Source: Hirudo medicinalis (lineage: Eukaryota; Annelida; Clitellata; Hirudinida; Hirudinidae). Taken from it: 64,000 bases of DNA. The translations under genes and the position numbers were made by a program. The stretch is from positions 210,812 to 274,811 of the forward strand of contig MPNW01000072.1 of NCBI GenBank assembly GCA_011800805.1, written 5' to 3'. Shown here in pieces: positions 63,346-64,000 of this stretch; the stretch's first letter is position 1, and every line of letters begins with the position of its first letter. A model generated the notes under the pieces. The model saw only the letters and a program-made list of their open reading frames with translations. It was not told where the DNA came from and did not search any database.

Positions 63346-64000
63346 TTTAAAAAAACAATCAGCTTGAAATTTTGTTTATTATGTGAGGAGATACATTCCT
63401 CAATCCGACATTTACGAACATCCCCAAAGAAGCACCCAAATGTCTGCGATATACATAAACATCAATCCCACACTTCCTAAATAAATGTTAAGCAGTTCAT
63501 TTCTTAATTGATGAACAAATTTTTAAGCATTAAATTTAAATGCGTTATTTAAAATGAAATTAATGAGTTTAGTAGCAAGCAATAATATTTTAGCTAAGTT
63601 TATAAACGTCTCAATAGTCAAATGTTTAGTAAATAGCGCATTAAATTTACTTTAAAATTTTTATACCAAAAGTCATATAACCTAAGAGGTTTAATTCGAA
63701 AACACTGAGCATTTCAGCGAAGTGCCATTTTATTCAGTTCAATGAATTGTAAAGTTCTTGAGAGACCAATTTTTCAATAATGACTTATGGCGAGCAAAAT
63801 AAAAGAGTTGAAAGATTTAGGGAGGATTCGTGGGTAGTAGGACGAATTTACCCACCTTTGAAAATATTTGAAAGTGTTGTAACTCGCAGTTAGTCGATTA
63901 CACCAAGACACTACAGACAACTACTTTATTCGCCAACGAATCCACACTACCTAACACATAACTAGGACTAGAACGAACAAAAGGGAAGTTGCCGCTCCTA
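63346..64000. other. Mastermind upstream region; nothing else seen
   Basis: AT-rich 5' flank of mastermind. It should hold its promoter or 5' UTR, but no element is recognised by eye. Confidence 0.4.

Overview
This is AT-rich, intron-rich animal DNA. Exons are short (20 to 600 bp) with ordinary GT-AG borders. Introns and spacers are full of microsatellites and broken mobile elements. The gene set (a rotatin, a mastermind, a LEDGF-type PWWP/IBD protein, a tyramine/octopamine-like receptor, an SLC6 transporter and a serine protease) is that of an invertebrate bilaterian. Trinucleotide microsatellites, R2-like LINE debris and general composition suggest a lophotrochozoan, perhaps a leech-like annelid. 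That placement is inference, not proof.

Layout from left to right. (1) 539-2365, plus: the last two exons of an SLC6 neurotransmitter transporter, followed by a 5 kb spacer with one SINE (a second SINE copy lies in the SLC6 intron). (2) 7442-15334, plus: a complete 18-exon gene for a LEDGF/HRP2-like chromatin reader; a roughly 2.9 kb DNA transposon with long terminal inverted repeats sits antisense in its first intron. (3) 15478-29952, minus: rotatin (RTTN), a large many-exon centriole protein gene, tail to tail with the LEDGF-like gene; the stop codons are 143 bp apart and the poly(A) signals cross. (4) 32843-35975, plus: a secreted S1-family serine protease bracketed by a 45 bp near-perfect inverted repeat. 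(5) 37462-42755, minus: a two-exon rhodopsin-class amine receptor with a very long second extracellular loop. (6) 42.8-61.4 kb: an 18 kb stretch with no recognisable host gene, holding a small LTR-type element, two SINEs, an intact-ended hAT element with an 8 bp target duplication, large microsatellites with two assembly gaps, a dead R2-like LINE, a dead copy of an uncharacterised invertebrate repeat-gene family, and another SINE fragment. (7) 61411-63345, minus: mastermind (MAML), three exons, apparently complete.

The host genes do not form a pathway. They are independent animal genes: synaptic transport and amine signalling (SLC6, GPCR), chromatin and Notch transcription (LEDGF-like, mastermind), centriole assembly (RTTN) and a secreted protease. 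The most distinctive non-genic signals are the inverted repeat around the protease, the tRNA-derived SINE family with a repeated hairpin module, and the hAT insertion with exact ends. No previously undescribed multi-gene system was found.
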